64,000 bases of DNA from Castor canadensis (Eukaryota; Chordata; Mammalia; Rodentia; Castoridae): contig NC_133401.1 of the NCBI RefSeq assembly GCF_047511655.1, forward strand, positions 43,543,570 to 43,607,569. Direction: 5' to 3'. Numbering within the stretch: position 1 is the first letter of the stretch; each line of letters starts with the position of its first letter. A program made the translations under genes and the position numbers. Shown piece after piece: positions 32,001 through 44,966 of the stretch. The notes beneath the pieces were generated by a model, which was not told the DNA's origin, ran no database searches, and saw only the letters and a program-made list of their open reading frames with translations.

Positions 32001-32669
32001 ATGGACAGCTATTTGACTTGCCTTTAGAACCTATGGAAAAGCCTTTGATCTGAAGAAGCCAGTTTTATTGGAAATACTGACTAAATATTAACAGGAAATG
32101 ATAACACTAGGTGCAGATTGATGGTCTTTTGGGCTGTGGCTAGTAGAATACTCGTGAATAATGGTGTATTAAGTACTATTTTTTGTTCATTTCTTGAGGA
32201 GCACATATTTCAGAAGAGAATTGATCAGTAATAATGTATGATCCCTCTATAACATTTTTCAGTACGGTATATCCCTTAGGATTGTTTTAAATTATCAGTT
32301 AAGTTGGATTTCATCTGTGCAATATTTGTAGATAACTAACATTTTGATAAAATGTGATTTTAAATGTTTGCTTATTTGTAATAAGCAAAAGCATCTATCA
32401 GTAGAGGAAAAGATATCTGAATTATGATATAGTGATATAGAGTATAATATAATAGTTTAAAAGAAGATAATCTCTATGTATTTGTAGAGTTAGATTTCTT
32501 GAATAAAAAAGCAACCTTTTGTTTTTGGATGTTAAATGCTCTCTGTACTTTTCTATGTACTTTAGTTTTCTGAATTTAAGATAAGTCAGGTATATATTAG
32601 CAGCCCCTTTCTATCTTTAATCTTAAATGAGGACCTGAAATTTTCTATAGAAGCATCACCATTTAAACA
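32001..32669. other. Upstream flank of LECT2, nothing recognised
   Basis: AT-rich sequence with no gene, motif or repeat that I can name. Confidence 0.35.
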
Positions 32670-33010
32670 ATTATCAGTAGCCACAGGAGGTTGGAATTGT
32701 GGCCCCAAATCTTCACCTTCTCTGTATCCACACACTTGCTGTGTCTCAATCAGGGTCAGAAGGGGACTTTGTCAACCATGATTTTAGGTCAACTGTGGCT
32801 TTGACCCATAAAATGAGGCAGAGGTGACAATGTATCAGCACAGCCTGGGCCTGTGGGTCTTTTCCCTTGTACTCACCCTCTTGTGTTCTTCCATCACAGT
32901 GGGGTGTACATTCCCAGGCTAACTTGCTGCCCTGGGAATAAAATGAAAGTCACGTGAAGCAGAGCCAACCCTGCTGAACCCAGTCCAGCATTCCCTATAA
33001 AGGTATGAGC
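32670..33010 (+). mobile_element. MLT1-type LTR fossil (ERVL-MaLR)
   Basis: Solo LTR-like remnant. The order 'ggaattgtggccccaaatct', 'cagaaggggactttgtcaa', 'ccatgattttaggtcaact' and 'gtcacgtgaagcagagcc' follows MLT1. It is old, shared across placental mammals, and heavily worn; no internal genes are attached. Confidence 0.65.
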
Positions 33011-33384
33011 AATAACTGACTGTCACTTGACACCTTTGAGGCTCGGGATGTATGTCATGCAATGATAACTAAACTACACTAATTAGACTGCACACCACTT
33101 GGGTTCACACACAACCCTTCAAGGAGGCATGTAGGGTATACAGTGCAGAAGGCCAACATTTGAATGTGTCACAGAACCAGGTACTGAAAAAAGAATAGAG
33201 CACTAGTACACACAAGTTGCAGAAACAGACACAAATGCATACAATGTGTAGTCCATGATAAAAGCACTGCTCAGACCACTTAGGGAAGAGAGAAGTCATC
33301 CATAAATAGTATTGAAACATCTGGCATGAAATAAAAACTTGATCCTTACATCAAAGAGAACCAATCATTTCTATGCAGAATCAA

Positions 33385-33428
33385 AAGGAGGGAAGGGAGA
33401 GAGGCAGGGAGGAAGGAAGGAAGGGAAA
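33385..33428. repeat. (GGAA)n-like purine tract
   Basis: 'gggagagaggcagggaggaa' and following GGAA units. Confidence 0.8.
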
Positions 33429-33544
33429 CCATAAATTGTGAATGATTTTTAATGGTCTTGGAATGGTTAAGCCTTTCAAAGAATGTCAGAAACTATGAAG
33501 GAAACATTGCTAATGTGCTGTGTGGCAATATAAAATTTCTATAA

Positions 33545-33965
33545 AACAAACAGTGTCCTAATCAGAGTCAAAAGACAGTAATCAGTAAAAAAACATCTCT
33601 AACACGTAGGACATGCCACAGAAGGGGCTCATTTCCCTAATATACTGAGAATTCTTAAAAAGTAAAAGATGTAGACAAACTGATGGAAAAAATGGGCAGA
33701 AGATATCAACAGATTTTTACAGAAGAATAAATACAAGTTACCAGTATGAATTTGAAAATATATTGCTCTTCTCTTGTAATTAACAATTGTAAACCAGAAT
33801 GAGGTAAAGTTTTAACCAATCAAATTGACAAAGTAAGGGTATATGGAGACGAACACACTTACTGAAAGTAGAAGTTGGTTTAGGCTCTTTGGGAAGGATA
33901 ATTTAGCAGTACCCCTCACACTTTTAAAAGTACAAAATCTTTGCTCCCACAATTCTATTGCTTTT
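33545..33965 (+). repeat. Old LINE-1 ORF2 3' fragment (L1M-type)
   Basis: 'catttccctaatatactgag', 'atgggcagaagatatcaac' and 'ccaatcaaattgacaaag' follow ancient L1 ORF2, heavily degraded. Confidence 0.6.
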
Positions 33966-34455
33966 CTACTTGTAGCCCCCTTCCTCCCATTTTCCTGCCT
34001 TTGGTATCAGCCTTTTTCAATGACCTTCCTCTCTGAAACCAGAGCACTCCTCCAAAGCGCAGAAGGTGGTAAAATCCAGTTTCAAAGCCCCTAATGAAAT
34101 AGGGCCTATGCAAGAGTCATGGATGGTGCAAAGCTGACCTGATTAGTTTGTCATTGAAAAACACAAAAAGGGAGGGAGAGACAGACATTGTGTGACTCTT
34201 GATGGAAGTACACACGCTACCTGGGAATTACTCTTGCTAAAAAAATGAACTCAGGACTTATGAAGACTTTAGCTCTTAACTATTAGGTTCGAGAAACAAT
34301 GGAGGCAGAGGCCAGCTGGTGAAATGATACCTCAGGGAGGCAGGCAGTTAAATGGACTATGGGAAGCTCTCCTGGGTAAAGAATTTGGTTTCTTCCACAA
34401 ATATAAGGAAAGGAAAAACAGGTAGGTATAATCTGTGGATTAAAAAAGATTTATG

Positions 34456-34668
34456 CTCATTCCTGTAATCCTAGCTATTTGGGAAACTGAGCCTGGGAGG
34501 ATCATGGTTCAAAGTCAGCCCAGGCAAATAGTTCATGAGATACCCCATCTCCAAAATAACTATAGAAAAATGGACTAGAGGTGTGGCTCAAACAGTAAGA
34601 GCACCTGCTTTGCAAGCACAAAACTTTGAGTTCAAACCCCAGTCGCACCAAAAAAAAAAAAAAAAAAG
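34456..34668 (+). repeat. Composite SINE (B1-like plus ID) with target-site duplication
   Basis: B1-like and ID units with an A tail. 'aaaaaagatttatg' occurs just before (34442-34455) and just after (ending 34675), so the insertion boundaries are clear. Confidence 0.9.
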
Positions 34669-34675
34669 ATTTATG

Positions 34676-36390
34676 AGATTGATCAACAAAACGCAATGTA
34701 CGGACCTTGTTTGGAGTCTGATTAAAGCAAAAGAGAAAGAGAAGCAGAAGTGGGGACTGTAATGCTGCTCATTTTAACACCGATGACTTTAGGGATAATT
34801 TTAAGCAGAATGCATTATGACTTTTATGATAGTTGATCCTTTAAAAATACATGAATATGAAGTCATATTCTCAGATTTGTTTCAAAATAACCCAGGAGTC
34901 TAGAGAGTAAGGAAAAGTAGGTTAAATGCAATTTGCCATGACTGGCAGTTGTTGAAGGTAGGTGAGTGTCATGGGAGCTCATTGTTCTATTCTCTCCAGT
35001 TTGCTTGTATTTAGGGCCGGGTTCTTCTGAGGCCCTCGCTGTGTTGTTGATAAATGTTGGAGATATTTATACCCTGCTGCAGCTTAGCAGATATCTTTCC
35101 TTGTTATTTCTGTTATTTCTCTGTTCTGTTCTGTTCTTTCTCTCTAGTTAAGCCATTAGTCAAGAAAGTATTTGCTTTTCTTTGCTTAGGGCTAATTGTG
35201 TCTTTTTGTTGATAATTCCTCTGTTGATTCAAGAAATAGCTATATTGAAGGTTCTGATTAGATGTATGATACATTATTTATTGCAGAAATCACTCCAAAA
35301 TCCAAAACAATATGAAACAAATCCCCTTTACCACTTTGGGTATATGTATTTCTTCTTTTTAAATTGTCTTTATTGTCAAGAATATCAGTATTTTTATTAA
35401 TGTGTACTATCTTCAACTGAGCATAGCACTAAAAGTAAAATGCAAGGTAAGACTACAGTTTTTCATAGAATACTAAATAGCAAAAGAGTTAAAGTACTGG
35501 ACACAGGCATGTAAGTTTCCATTTGGAAAGTTTACATGAAACCATTTTGGTTTCACTTAACTGTGAGAGAGTATGAAAAGATCTTTGATCTTTTATTTGA
35601 CCTTTAACTTTGAAGCCTTTATGAGGAGGAGAGGGCCAATGTCCTGTCAAAGGGTTGTTGACCTGGGTGATGTGACCAAACACACTGGGCTCCCTCCTAC
35701 TCTCCTGCTCCTGGGGTTCACACAGAAGAACCTACCTAGAAACTGAATACTGTACATACAATGCAACAATGCAACTTCACATCATAGCTATTGCAGTATT
35801 TCAAGGTTAGAGGGATGTTGCAGAAAGTTTTCAGGAGTCTTTAGGTTCCTGAGGGAGAAAAATTTATGTCAGGTAGGAAATTTGCAGAACATACACAATG
35901 AATTTCCTCATATGTCCAAAGCAGACATTACTAATCAAGCATGGTACTCTGTCAAACCAAATGCAAGCTTGTCCCCAGGGTCTTGCTCAGTACAAAATCT
36001 TTCTCAACTGTTACTGTACTGACATTAGCATATATATTAAGATATGATAGATGAGAATTTACCTCAATCCAGAATTTGGCCCTTAGTGTTCTCAGTGTCC
36101 CAGTCTCAGGTGAAGGGAGAGTGATTCAGGCTCATTAAGTTACTGGGAACCAAATAAATGAGCACAGAGATAGCTAGCTAGCCAGAAGATAGATGAATAG
36201 GATGATTAAGTAGATGACAGATAGACAGACAGAAGGATGGACTTCCTTCCTTCCTGGTGCTACAATCCTTAGGAAAGTGCTTAAGAGACTAGAATGAGAT
36301 TAGAAAGGTGAAATTTTTTAAGAGATTCCCCAGCCAGCTTTGTGGTCCAGTGTGAAACCTATTTCTTCTCCCGCAAAGAAATGGTTTTGA
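34676..36390. other. Intergenic stretch, nothing recognised
   Basis: Includes a small GATA/GACA-rich tract near 36180-36240. No gene or identifiable repeat family; open frames of 60-72 codons have no family features. Confidence 0.35.
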
Positions 36391-36452
36391 TTTTTTTTTT
36401 GACGGTACTGGGGTTTGAACTCAGGGCCTCACATTTGCTAGGCAGGCTCCCA
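36391..36452 (-). repeat. ID-type SINE fragment, antisense
   Basis: T-rich start then 'tactggggtttgaactcag' and 'catttgctaggcaggctccc', cut off afterwards. Confidence 0.75.
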
Positions 36453-36689
36453 CGAAGAAATGGAATAGAAATATTTCCCCTAGATCTCCCCTAGCTGATC
36501 CATGAACCTCTGGCTCCTTGATTTCCTTCCATGCCCCTAAGGCCCAATGTTTTCAACTGTGAGTCTCTGGAGATGGGCAGGCAATAGAAGAAGCCAGAGG
36601 ATAAGCATGGCCACTCCACGTGTCTGTGCTTTAGGATGGGAATGAGACAAGAGGAAAAGGGAGCACCATTATGCATATTAAATGTATGT

Positions 36690-37604
36690 GCTTATATTTT
36701 TCATATTTTTAATTGAGATTAAATTTACATACCCCTCTTAAATTGTACCATTCAGTTCTTTTCCATAAGTGCCAAAAGTCATACCACTCTCTCATTCCAG
36801 AATGTTTTCATCATCCAAAAATGAAAACTTGATACACGTTAGCAGTCATTCTCCATTCTCCACTTTCCTCAACCCCAGCATCTATGAATCTACCTTTTCT
36901 CTCTCTGGGTTCACTTACTCTGGACATTTCATATGAGCAGAATTGTATAGGGCTCCTTTCACTCATCATGTTTTCATCCATTGTAGCATGTGTTCATATT
37001 TTATTCCTTGTTATGACTGGACAATGTTCCATTGAGTGAATATACTACATTCTGTTCATCCATTCAGCAATTGATGGACATTTGGTTATTATAAATAATG
37101 ATGTTATGAACCTTCATATAAAGTCATTGCGTGAACATGTTTTCAACTCTCTTGGGTATATACCTAGGAGTGGAATTGCTGAGGCATATGGTAACAGTAT
37201 ATTGGATGTTTTAGGGAACTGTCAAACTACTTTCTGCAGAGACTGCATCAATCTACTTTTGCACTAGTAATTTGTGAGAGTTCCAGTTTTCTCCACATCC
37301 TTCCTGACACTTGTTACCAGCTATCTTTTTAATTATAGTGTTCCTAGTGGGTGTGAAGTGGAATCATGGTTTTTATTTTGCTTTCTCCAGTGACTAATGA
37401 TGTTGAGCATCTTTTCATGTACTTATTGACCCTTTGTTATCTTCTTTGGAGAAATATCTATTTAAATCATTTATCTAGATTTTAATTGGACTATTTTTTT
37501 TTATTGTTGAGTTATAGTTGTATATTCTGGATCATAGACTTTTGTCAGATAATATAATTTGCAAATATTTTGCTCCATTATATAGGTTGTCTTTTCACTT
37601 TCTT
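36690..37604 (-). repeat. Old LINE-1 3' end, antisense
   Basis: 'caatgttccattgagtgaat', 'gcaattgatggacatttgg' and 'cttgggtatatacctaggag' are the antisense of the L1 ORF2 C-terminus and 3' UTR. Confidence 0.8.
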
Positions 37605-37733
37605 TTTTTGTTTGTTTTATTTTATTTTGAGACAGGATCTTACTATGTAGCCCATGCTGGCCTTGAACTAAAGATCCTCCTGCCTCAGCTTCCCAAGTGC
37701 TGGGTTTACAGGCATGCACCACCATGCCCAGCT
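37605..37733 (-). repeat. B1-type SINE, antisense
   Basis: 'gagacaggatcttactatg', 'gtagcccatgctggccttga' and 'gtgctgggtttacaggcatg'. It has inserted in antisense L1 sequence. Confidence 0.85.
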
Positions 37734-38960
37734 CACTTTTTTGATAGTCTTTTGAAACAGAAAGTTTTTATTTTAATGAAGTTTAATGTACCTGTTTTAT
37801 TCCTTTAGCTGCTTGTGATTTAGGTGTCATAGCTAAGAAATCATTGTCTCATCCAAGGTTGTGACTTTTTTTTAGCTGTCAGTATGATTGATACACAAAA
37901 GTGGAAATACTCAATGCATGTATTTTGATGAATTTGGATATATATAGATACACACATGATATCTAGACTCAAGGTACCAAACATATCTATCACCTCCAAA
38001 AATTTCCTTGTATTCTTTTGTGTATAGAGTTTTTGTTTGTTTTGTTTCTTTTATAGTAAGAACATGAGATCTGTCTTCTTAACATATCTTAAAATGCACA
38101 ATACAGTATTCTTGACTATAGGTGCTGTGTGGTATAACATATGACTGACTGTTGGTTCATACTAGTTGAACAATTCCCCATGACCACCTCATCCCAAACA
38201 CTGGCAACAAGCATTCTAATCTTCTCTTCTAGCTATGTGAGTTGTCCTAAATAAGTGGAATCATATTTGTCCTTCTGTGCCTGGCTTATTTTACTTAGCA
38301 CAATGTCCTCTAGATTTATCCATGTTGTTGAAAGTGATAGGATTTCCTTCTTTTTTTTGAAGTACTGGGGTTTGAACTTAGGGCATTGCATTTTCCAAGC
38401 AGAGACTCTACCATGTGAGCTACTCCACCAGCCTTCTTTGTGTTGGTTACTTTTGAGATAGGTTCTTACTTATGCCTGGACCTGTCTAGACTGTGATTCT
38501 CCTATTTGTTCTTCCCCACATAACTAGGAAGTAAGGCACATGCCATTGCATCCTGCCATTGGTTGAGATGGGGTCTTACAAACTTTTTTCCCAGGTGACC
38601 TTGAACTATGATTCTCACAATCTCAACTTTTCCCAGGCTGTCCCTGAACTGTGATTCTCCTGATCTCTACCTCCTGAGTAGCTAGTATTACAGCCTTTAT
38701 CCACCAAAAATAAGGATTTCTTTCTTTTTAAGGCTGAATAGTGTTTCATTATGTGTATATACCATACTTTATTCATCCATTGATGGACATTTGTATTGTT
38801 TCCATACCTTGGTATTGTAATAACTATAGATATCTCTTCAAGATCCTGACTTCAAGATTTTTAATCTATACCCAAAAGAGGTATTACTAAATCATATGAT
38901 AGTTATATTTTTATTTTTATTGAGGAACATTCATAGTAGCTGAACCATTCTACATTCCCA
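37734..38960 (-). repeat. Old LINE-1, antisense, split by a SINE
   Basis: L1M 3' UTR-type sequence (37860-38345) and ORF2-end sequence (38710-38960, 'catccattgatggacatttg', 'taaatcatatgatagttata'), both antisense. A SINE trimer lies between them. Confidence 0.7.
38350..38703 (-). repeat. Composite SINE trimer, antisense
   Basis: Antisense ID at 38358-38437 followed by two B1-like units. The last unit carries a partial internal duplication ('cccaggtgaccttgaacta' and 'cccaggctgtccctgaact'). Confidence 0.8.
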
Positions 38961-40325
38961 TCAGTAGTGTTTTGCAGTAAGAAAATACCTCCCAACCAAG
39001 AAAAGCCAGGACCACATGGATTCACTACTGAATTCTACCAGACATTTAAAGATGAACTAATACCAATGCTTCTCAGACTATTTCACAAAATACAGAGAAA
39101 AGCAACACTTCCAAATTCATTTTATAAAGGCAGTATTACCCTGATACTAAAACTGGGTGACAACACAAACAAAAAAGGAAAACTACAGGCCAATTTCCTT
39201 GAAAATAGGTGAAAAAAAATCCTCAATAAAATACTTGCAAGCTAAATCCAACAACACATTAAAAAGATCATGCATCATGCAAGTGGGTTGCATTCCAGGA
39301 ATGCAAGGATGGTTCAACATATGCAAATAAATAAATGTAATATAGCATATAAACAGAAGTAAGTACAAGAATCATGTAATCATCTATGGATGTAGAAAAT
39401 GTCTTTGACAAAATCCAACATCCCTTCATAATCAAAGCCCTGAAGAAACTAAGAATAGAAGATTCGCACCTCAACATAACAAAGATGGTATAAGACAATT
39501 GTATAGCCAACTTTGTACTAAGTAGGGAAAAACAGAGCATTTCATCTAAAATCAGGAATGAGATAAGGGTGTCCACTATCACCACTCTTGTTCAATATAG
39601 TGCTTGGTTCCTTAGCCAAAGCTATAAGTCAAGATAAAGAAATAAAAGAGATACAAATAGGAAATGAAGAAGTCAAATTCCCTGTTTGCAGATGATATAA
39701 TCCTATATTTAAAAGACTTCAAAGCCTCTATGAGAAGACTCTTAGATCTGATACACACTTTCAGCAAAGTAGCAAGATTCAAAACCAGTATGCAAAAACC
39801 AGGGGCTTTTCTATACACCAACACAGCCTCAAAACCAACATCAACAAAAATTTGGCATGCGTTTCACCAAAGGTGTCAAAGACCTCTGCTGTGAAAGGTA
39901 GAAAGCACCAAAGAAAGAAACCATTATCATGTTCATTTATCAATAGAATAAATATTGTTTAAATGGCCATACTACCAGAAACAATGTACAGATTCAATGC
40001 AATCAAAATTCCAATGACATTCTTCACAGAAATATGAAAAAAATCCTAAAATTATATGAATTTTGAAACATTAAAGACTCAGAATTGCCAAAGCAATCCT
40101 GAGCAGAAAGAAATGCTCCACATATCATGATACTTGACTGGGAAATATACTACAGATTCGCAGGAAAAAAACAGTATGGTACTGGCACAAAACAGGACCA
40201 TAGACTGATGGAATCAAATAGAAGAAACAGAATAAGCCCAAACAGTTACTGCCGTCTGGCTCTTGACAAAGTGCCAGAAACATAAGTTGAAGAAAAGGCA
40301 GCCTTTTTAAAAAACAGTGCTGGTG

Positions 40326-41481
40326 GTACTGGCACAAAAACAGACATGAAGACCAGTGGAACAGAATAGAGGACCCAGATATGAAGCCACACAACTATAA
40401 GCAACTTATCTTTGACAAAGGAGCTAAAAATATACGATGGAGAAATAGCAGCCTCTTCAACAAAAACTGCTGGGAAAACTGGTTAGCAGTCTGCAAAAAA
40501 CTGAAACTAGATCCATGTATATCACCCTATACCAAGATTAACTCAAAATGGATCAAGGATCTTAATATCAGACCCCAAACTCTTAAGTTGATACAAGAAA
40601 GAGTAGGAAATACTCTGGAGTTAGTAGGTATAGGTAAGAACTTTCTCAATGAAACCCCAGCAGCACAGCAACTAAGAGATAGCATAGATAAATGGGACCT
40701 CATAAAACTAAAAAGCTTCTGTTCATCAAAAGAAATGGTCTCTAAACTGAAGAGAACACCCACAGAGTGGGAGAAAATATTTGCCAACTATACATCAGAC
40801 AAAGGACTGATAACCAGAATATATAGGGAACTTAAAAAACTAAATTCTCCCAAAACTAATGAACCAATAAAGAAATGGGCATGTGAACTAAACAGAACTT
40901 TCTCAAAAGAAGAAATTCAAATGGCCAGAAAACACATGAAAAAATGCTCACCATCTCTAGCAATAAGGGAAATGCAAATTAAAACCATGCTAAGATTCCA
41001 CCTCACCCCTGTTAGAATAGCCATCATCAGCAACACCACCAACAACAGGTGTTGGCGACAATTCGGGGAAAAAGGAACCCTCTTACACTGTTGGTGGGAA
41101 TGTAGACTAGTACATCCACTCTGGAAAAAAATTTGCAGGCTACTTAAAAAGCTGGACATCGATCTACCATTTGATCCAGCAATACCACTCTTGGGGATAT
41201 ACCCAAAAGACTGTTACTCTAGAGGCACCTGCACATCCATGTTTCTTGTGGCACTATTCACAATAGCCAAGTTATGGAAACAGCCAAGATGCCCCAGCAC
41301 TGACGAATGGATTAAGAAAATGTGGTATCTATACAAAATGGAATTTTATGCAGCCATGAAGAAGAACGAAATGTTATCATTCGCTGGTAAATGGATAGAA
41401 TTGAAGAACATCATTCTGAGTGAGGTTAGCCTGGCCCAAAAGACCAAAAATCGTATGTTCTCCCTCATATGTGGACATTAG
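40326..41481 (+). CDS. LINE-1 ORF2p C-terminal part, uninterrupted (5'-truncated)
   Basis: The frame is open from the truncation point (TGG/TAC/TGG codons near 40324) through the first ATG at 40381 to the stop at 41481; from that ATG it encodes 366 residues. It begins with the [19 protein letters not shown]-type stretch after the reverse transcriptase core and keeps the [32 protein letters not shown] and [12 protein letters not shown] signatures. The cysteine-rich region ([20 protein letters not shown]) is present. Endonuclease and reverse transcriptase catalytic parts are missing, so this is a dead copy despite its clean frame. The absence of stops over 366 codons argues for a recent insertion. 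It is not a host gene. Confidence 0.9.
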
Positions 41482-41858
41482 ATCAAGGGCAAACACAACA
41501 AGGGGATTGGACTATGAGCACATGATAAAAGCGAGAGCACACAAGGGAGGGGTGAGGATAGGTAAGACACCTAAAAAAACTAGCTAGCATTTGTTGCCCT
41601 TAACGCAGAGAAACTAAAGCAGATACCTTAAAGCAACTGAGGCCAATAGGAAAAGGGGAACAGGTACTAGAGAAAAGGTTAGATCAAAAAGAATTAACCT
41701 AGAAGGTAACACCCACGCACAGGAAATCAATGTGAGTCAATGCCCTGTATAGCTATCCTTATCTCAACCAGCAAAAACCCTTGTTCCTTCCTATTATTGC
41801 TTATACTCTCTCTGCAACAAAATTAGAAATAAGGGCAAAATAGTTTCTGCTGGGTATT

Positions 41859-41918
41859 GGGGGGGGAGAGGGAGGAGACGGAGGGGGTGGTAAGGGAGGG
41901 GGTGGGGGCAGGGGGGAG
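41859..41918 (+). repeat. G-rich tract of the LINE-1 3' UTR
   Basis: Repeated runs of three to eight guanines separated by short spacers, able in principle to form G-quadruplexes. It is a usual part of mammalian L1 3' UTRs. Confidence 0.85.
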
Positions 41919-43130
41919 AAATGAACCAAGCCTTGTATGCACATATGAATAATAAAAGAAAAATGAAAAAATAAATAAAATAAAATAAAAAATAAAAATA
42001 AAAAACAGTGCTGGGAAAACTGGATACCCACAAGTGGAAGACTGAAACTAGAACCCTATCTCTCACCCTGTACCAAAATAAACTCAAAATGGATCAAAAG
42101 ACCTTAATGTAAGACCTGATACTTTGTACCTACTGGAGGGAAAACTGGAGAAACCCTTCAGGATACAGGCATAGGTAAGGACTTTGTGAACAAGATTCCA
42201 ATAGCTCAGAAAATAAAAGCAAGAATTGACAAATGGGATTGAATTAAATTAAAAACTTCTGCATAGCAAAGGAAACAATAAACAGAGTAAACAGACAGCC
42301 TCCAGAATAAGAAAAAAATCTTTGCCTGTATGCATCTGACAGGGGATTAATATCCAGAATATATAAAGAACTAAAAAAATTAAACACCAAAAATCAAATA
42401 GCCAGTTGATAAGTGGGCAAATGAACCGAACAGATGCTTTTCAAATGAAGTACAACTGGTCAAAAAAATGTTCAATAATCCTTAGTCATCAGGGATAGAC
42501 ATTGAGAACTCCACCTCTCCCCAGTCAGAATGGCTAATAATAAATAAATGCTGGCAAGAATGCAGGAGAAAGGCACTTTTTTCATTGCTGGTGAGAATAT
42601 AAATTAGTTCAGCCACTATGGAAATCAGTATGGAGGCTCCTCAAAAATTAAAAATTGTAAAAATAGTACTACCATATGATCAAGCTATGCCATTTCTGGG
42701 TGTATACCTAAAAGAATCAAAATCATTTTAATATAGAGATACCTATACTCTATGTTTATTGAGGATACTGTTAACAATAGGCAAACTATGGAATCAGCGT
42801 AGGTTCCCATCATGGATGAATATATTTAAAACACACAAGGAGTTTTATTCAGCTATTAAGAAGAATGAAATTATGTCATTTGCTGGAAAATGGATGGAAA
42901 TGGAAGAAGTCATCATGTCAAGTGAAGTAAGCCAGTCACATGTTTTAAAAAAAACAAGGTCATAAAAGTAAAAGGGTGATTACCAGGGAGGTGGAAGGGG
43001 AAGGGAAGAGGGGGAGGGAAGAGGAGATGAGAAACTGTAATAGAAGGGGCGACTATGATCAAATATATTACATGCATGTGCAGAAGTGTCCTGATGAAAC
43101 TCCTCAGTATCTACAGTTTAATGTATGCCA

Positions 43131-44835
43131 ATTAAAAAGTGCACAGACTCCAGTTTCTTCACATACTCTCCAGTCTTTTTCATAATAACTATAGCAAGTA
43201 TAAAATGATATCTTATCGTGATATCATGTGTGTACACACACACACACACACACACACACAGAGCTTACTCAGAAAGAATCCAGATCTGATACAATGTAAA
43301 TGTTTTTCCTCTTTCTATCCACTGTGTGTGCCAAGAACAGAGGATCAAGAAGAGGAGGCTACCTCTCACAGCTTGTTAAATGACAGAGTCCGCATTTCAG
43401 CTTTAACTTTTAATATTTACCTTTAGGTTACTCTCAAGAACTCTTGTGAGCTAATTGACCATCTCTGGCATGCTTTATTGACCAAAAGTTACTGGTGATA
43501 ATTTACACAAAACAAGATAATATCACCCTTGCCAGTGACGTTTAAATTACACAAGGGCTTCCGCAATAAAGCCTTTCTTTGTCCCATTGGACACAAGTAT
43601 GCAGTCAAGGAAGACTCTACACCTTACTTGTTATTTAAGGCCATTCTTGGTTTTAAGATTCTGCCTGAGAATTTTTTTTATATAGAAACAGAATATTTGA
43701 TTTTAAGATTCCAGAATGCACTAAGTCCCAGTCTTCAGACAGCTTTCAGTCTATCAAATGCAGAGTCAAGTGCAGGAACATTTGCTCTCACAGTTTCACC
43801 ATCTGCTAGTACTTTGACCAACAAAAGCAAACAGCTCAAAGCCACCTAGGTTACCCCAGGCCGTGGTAAACAGATGGGCTTGGCCTCCTGAGCACTGAAC
43901 CTTGACATCACACCACACACAGACATGGTCAGTGTGTAGCCAGAGGTTACAACACACACATTCTTGGCACCCTTGTTCTGATTGACTCAGAGCAGCTGAC
44001 CATCTTGAACCAAATGATAACTCTGACAATGAAAGAATGCTAGCTGGTTTAGGGATTAAAATACCAACAAGAATGACTTTCAAGGTTGGTTAGAACAGTA
44101 CTTCGCTTTCGGACAGCACGGTCTGTCCTACACTCAGTGCACAGTGTGTGCAAGGCGCCAAACCCGCATAGTGAGACCGCCAGTTGGGAGGCAAGCAGGC
44201 CAGGAAAGAAGGAACGCTGGGCACACTCAGGACGCAGAGGAGGATGAGGGTGAGTGTGGACCCAGGGATGCAATGGGAGAAGTGTGTTGGTTTGTCCTAT
44301 ACCAAGCTTAGCCTGGGAAGCATTTGAGGACATTGGAAATCCAACCTTTCTGCTCAGCTGGTCTGTTTCCAACAATGAAAATGGCGTTTATAAATTCCCT
44401 TTGACTCTAGGGAGCTTTGGATTGGCTCCAGAAATAGTTCTGTGGGAAACTAGAAGAGAGGAGAGGGAAGTAATGATTGGATGTTAAAAAACATTCATGC
44501 AAAGACTATGCACATGCATGTTTTTCATCTGTTTACTTTGAAAGTAAGCTTTAAAAGCATTTTAAGAGAAGTTATATCAGAACTATGAAACACTCCCTTC
44601 TGTTATTGCCAAACAGGAAACATCAAGATAAGAAACTTGGTTGGACATGTTGGATATAAAAGAGAGATGTGACCTTTAGGGTGGATCCCTACCTAACGTG
44701 ATCTTAGCCAGACAGCAGGGCAAACGGTTTTCAGGGAAAATTCATCTTCTGTGATTCCAAATGCAAACAGTTTCTTTCTTTTGGAGATACAGCTTTGTTT
44801 TCTCTGCAGTTAGCAAGAGTGCCCACCAACGTGAG
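43131..44835. other. Intergenic stretch with (CA)n, nothing else recognised
   Basis: (CA)n at 43233-43260. An open frame of 106 codons (43529-43849, plus) has no motif, signal peptide or family resemblance. The rest is single-copy-looking. Confidence 0.4.
43233..43260. repeat. (CA)n microsatellite
   Basis: About 14 CA units. Confidence 0.95.
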
Positions 44836-44966
44836 GTAGGTAGGTAGGTAGGTAGATAGATAGATACATACATACATTCATGCATATATAGATACATAGA
44901 CAAATACATATATAATACATAGATAGATGCATTCATCCCTCCATACATACATGCATACATACATAG
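44836..44966. repeat. (GGTA)n/(GATA)n/(CATA)n compound microsatellite
   Basis: Successive 'gtag', 'atag', 'atac' and 'catg' tetranucleotide blocks. Adjacent to the ancient repeat that follows. Confidence 0.9.

Larger units (their letters stand above)
40324..41999 (+). mobile_element. Young 5'-truncated LINE-1 insertion
   Basis: About 1.68 kb, flanked by a perfect 15-bp duplication, aaaaaacagtgctgg (40309-40323 and 42000-42014). It contains the ORF2 C-terminal end, about 380 bp of 3' UTR with a G-rich tract, and a (taaaa)n-type tail. The insertion site is T-rich/A-rich, as L1 endonuclease prefers. Confidence 0.95.
38965..43130 (+). repeat. Older LINE-1, ORF2 and 3' UTR, carrying a nested younger LINE-1
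   Basis: Plus-strand ORF2 from mid reverse transcriptase onward ('ccaggaccacatggattcac', FADD-type box at about 39688-39700) to the C-terminal domain and an A/G-rich 3' UTR near 43130. It is broken by stops and frameshifts. The part after 42014 continues the part before 40324 without loss, because a younger L1 has inserted at 40323/42000. Confidence 0.85.

Noticed and set aside
40381-41481. 366-codon frame as a possible host gene.
   Set aside because: It is the C-terminal part of LINE-1 ORF2 inside a clear insertion with target-site duplication.
43529-43849. 106-codon plus-strand frame in an intergenic stretch.
   Set aside because: No domain, signal peptide or family resemblance, no visible promoter or splice context, and a length reachable by chance.
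44836-44966. Regularly spaced short repeats as a possible array.
   Set aside because: It is a compound tetranucleotide microsatellite with no spacer structure.
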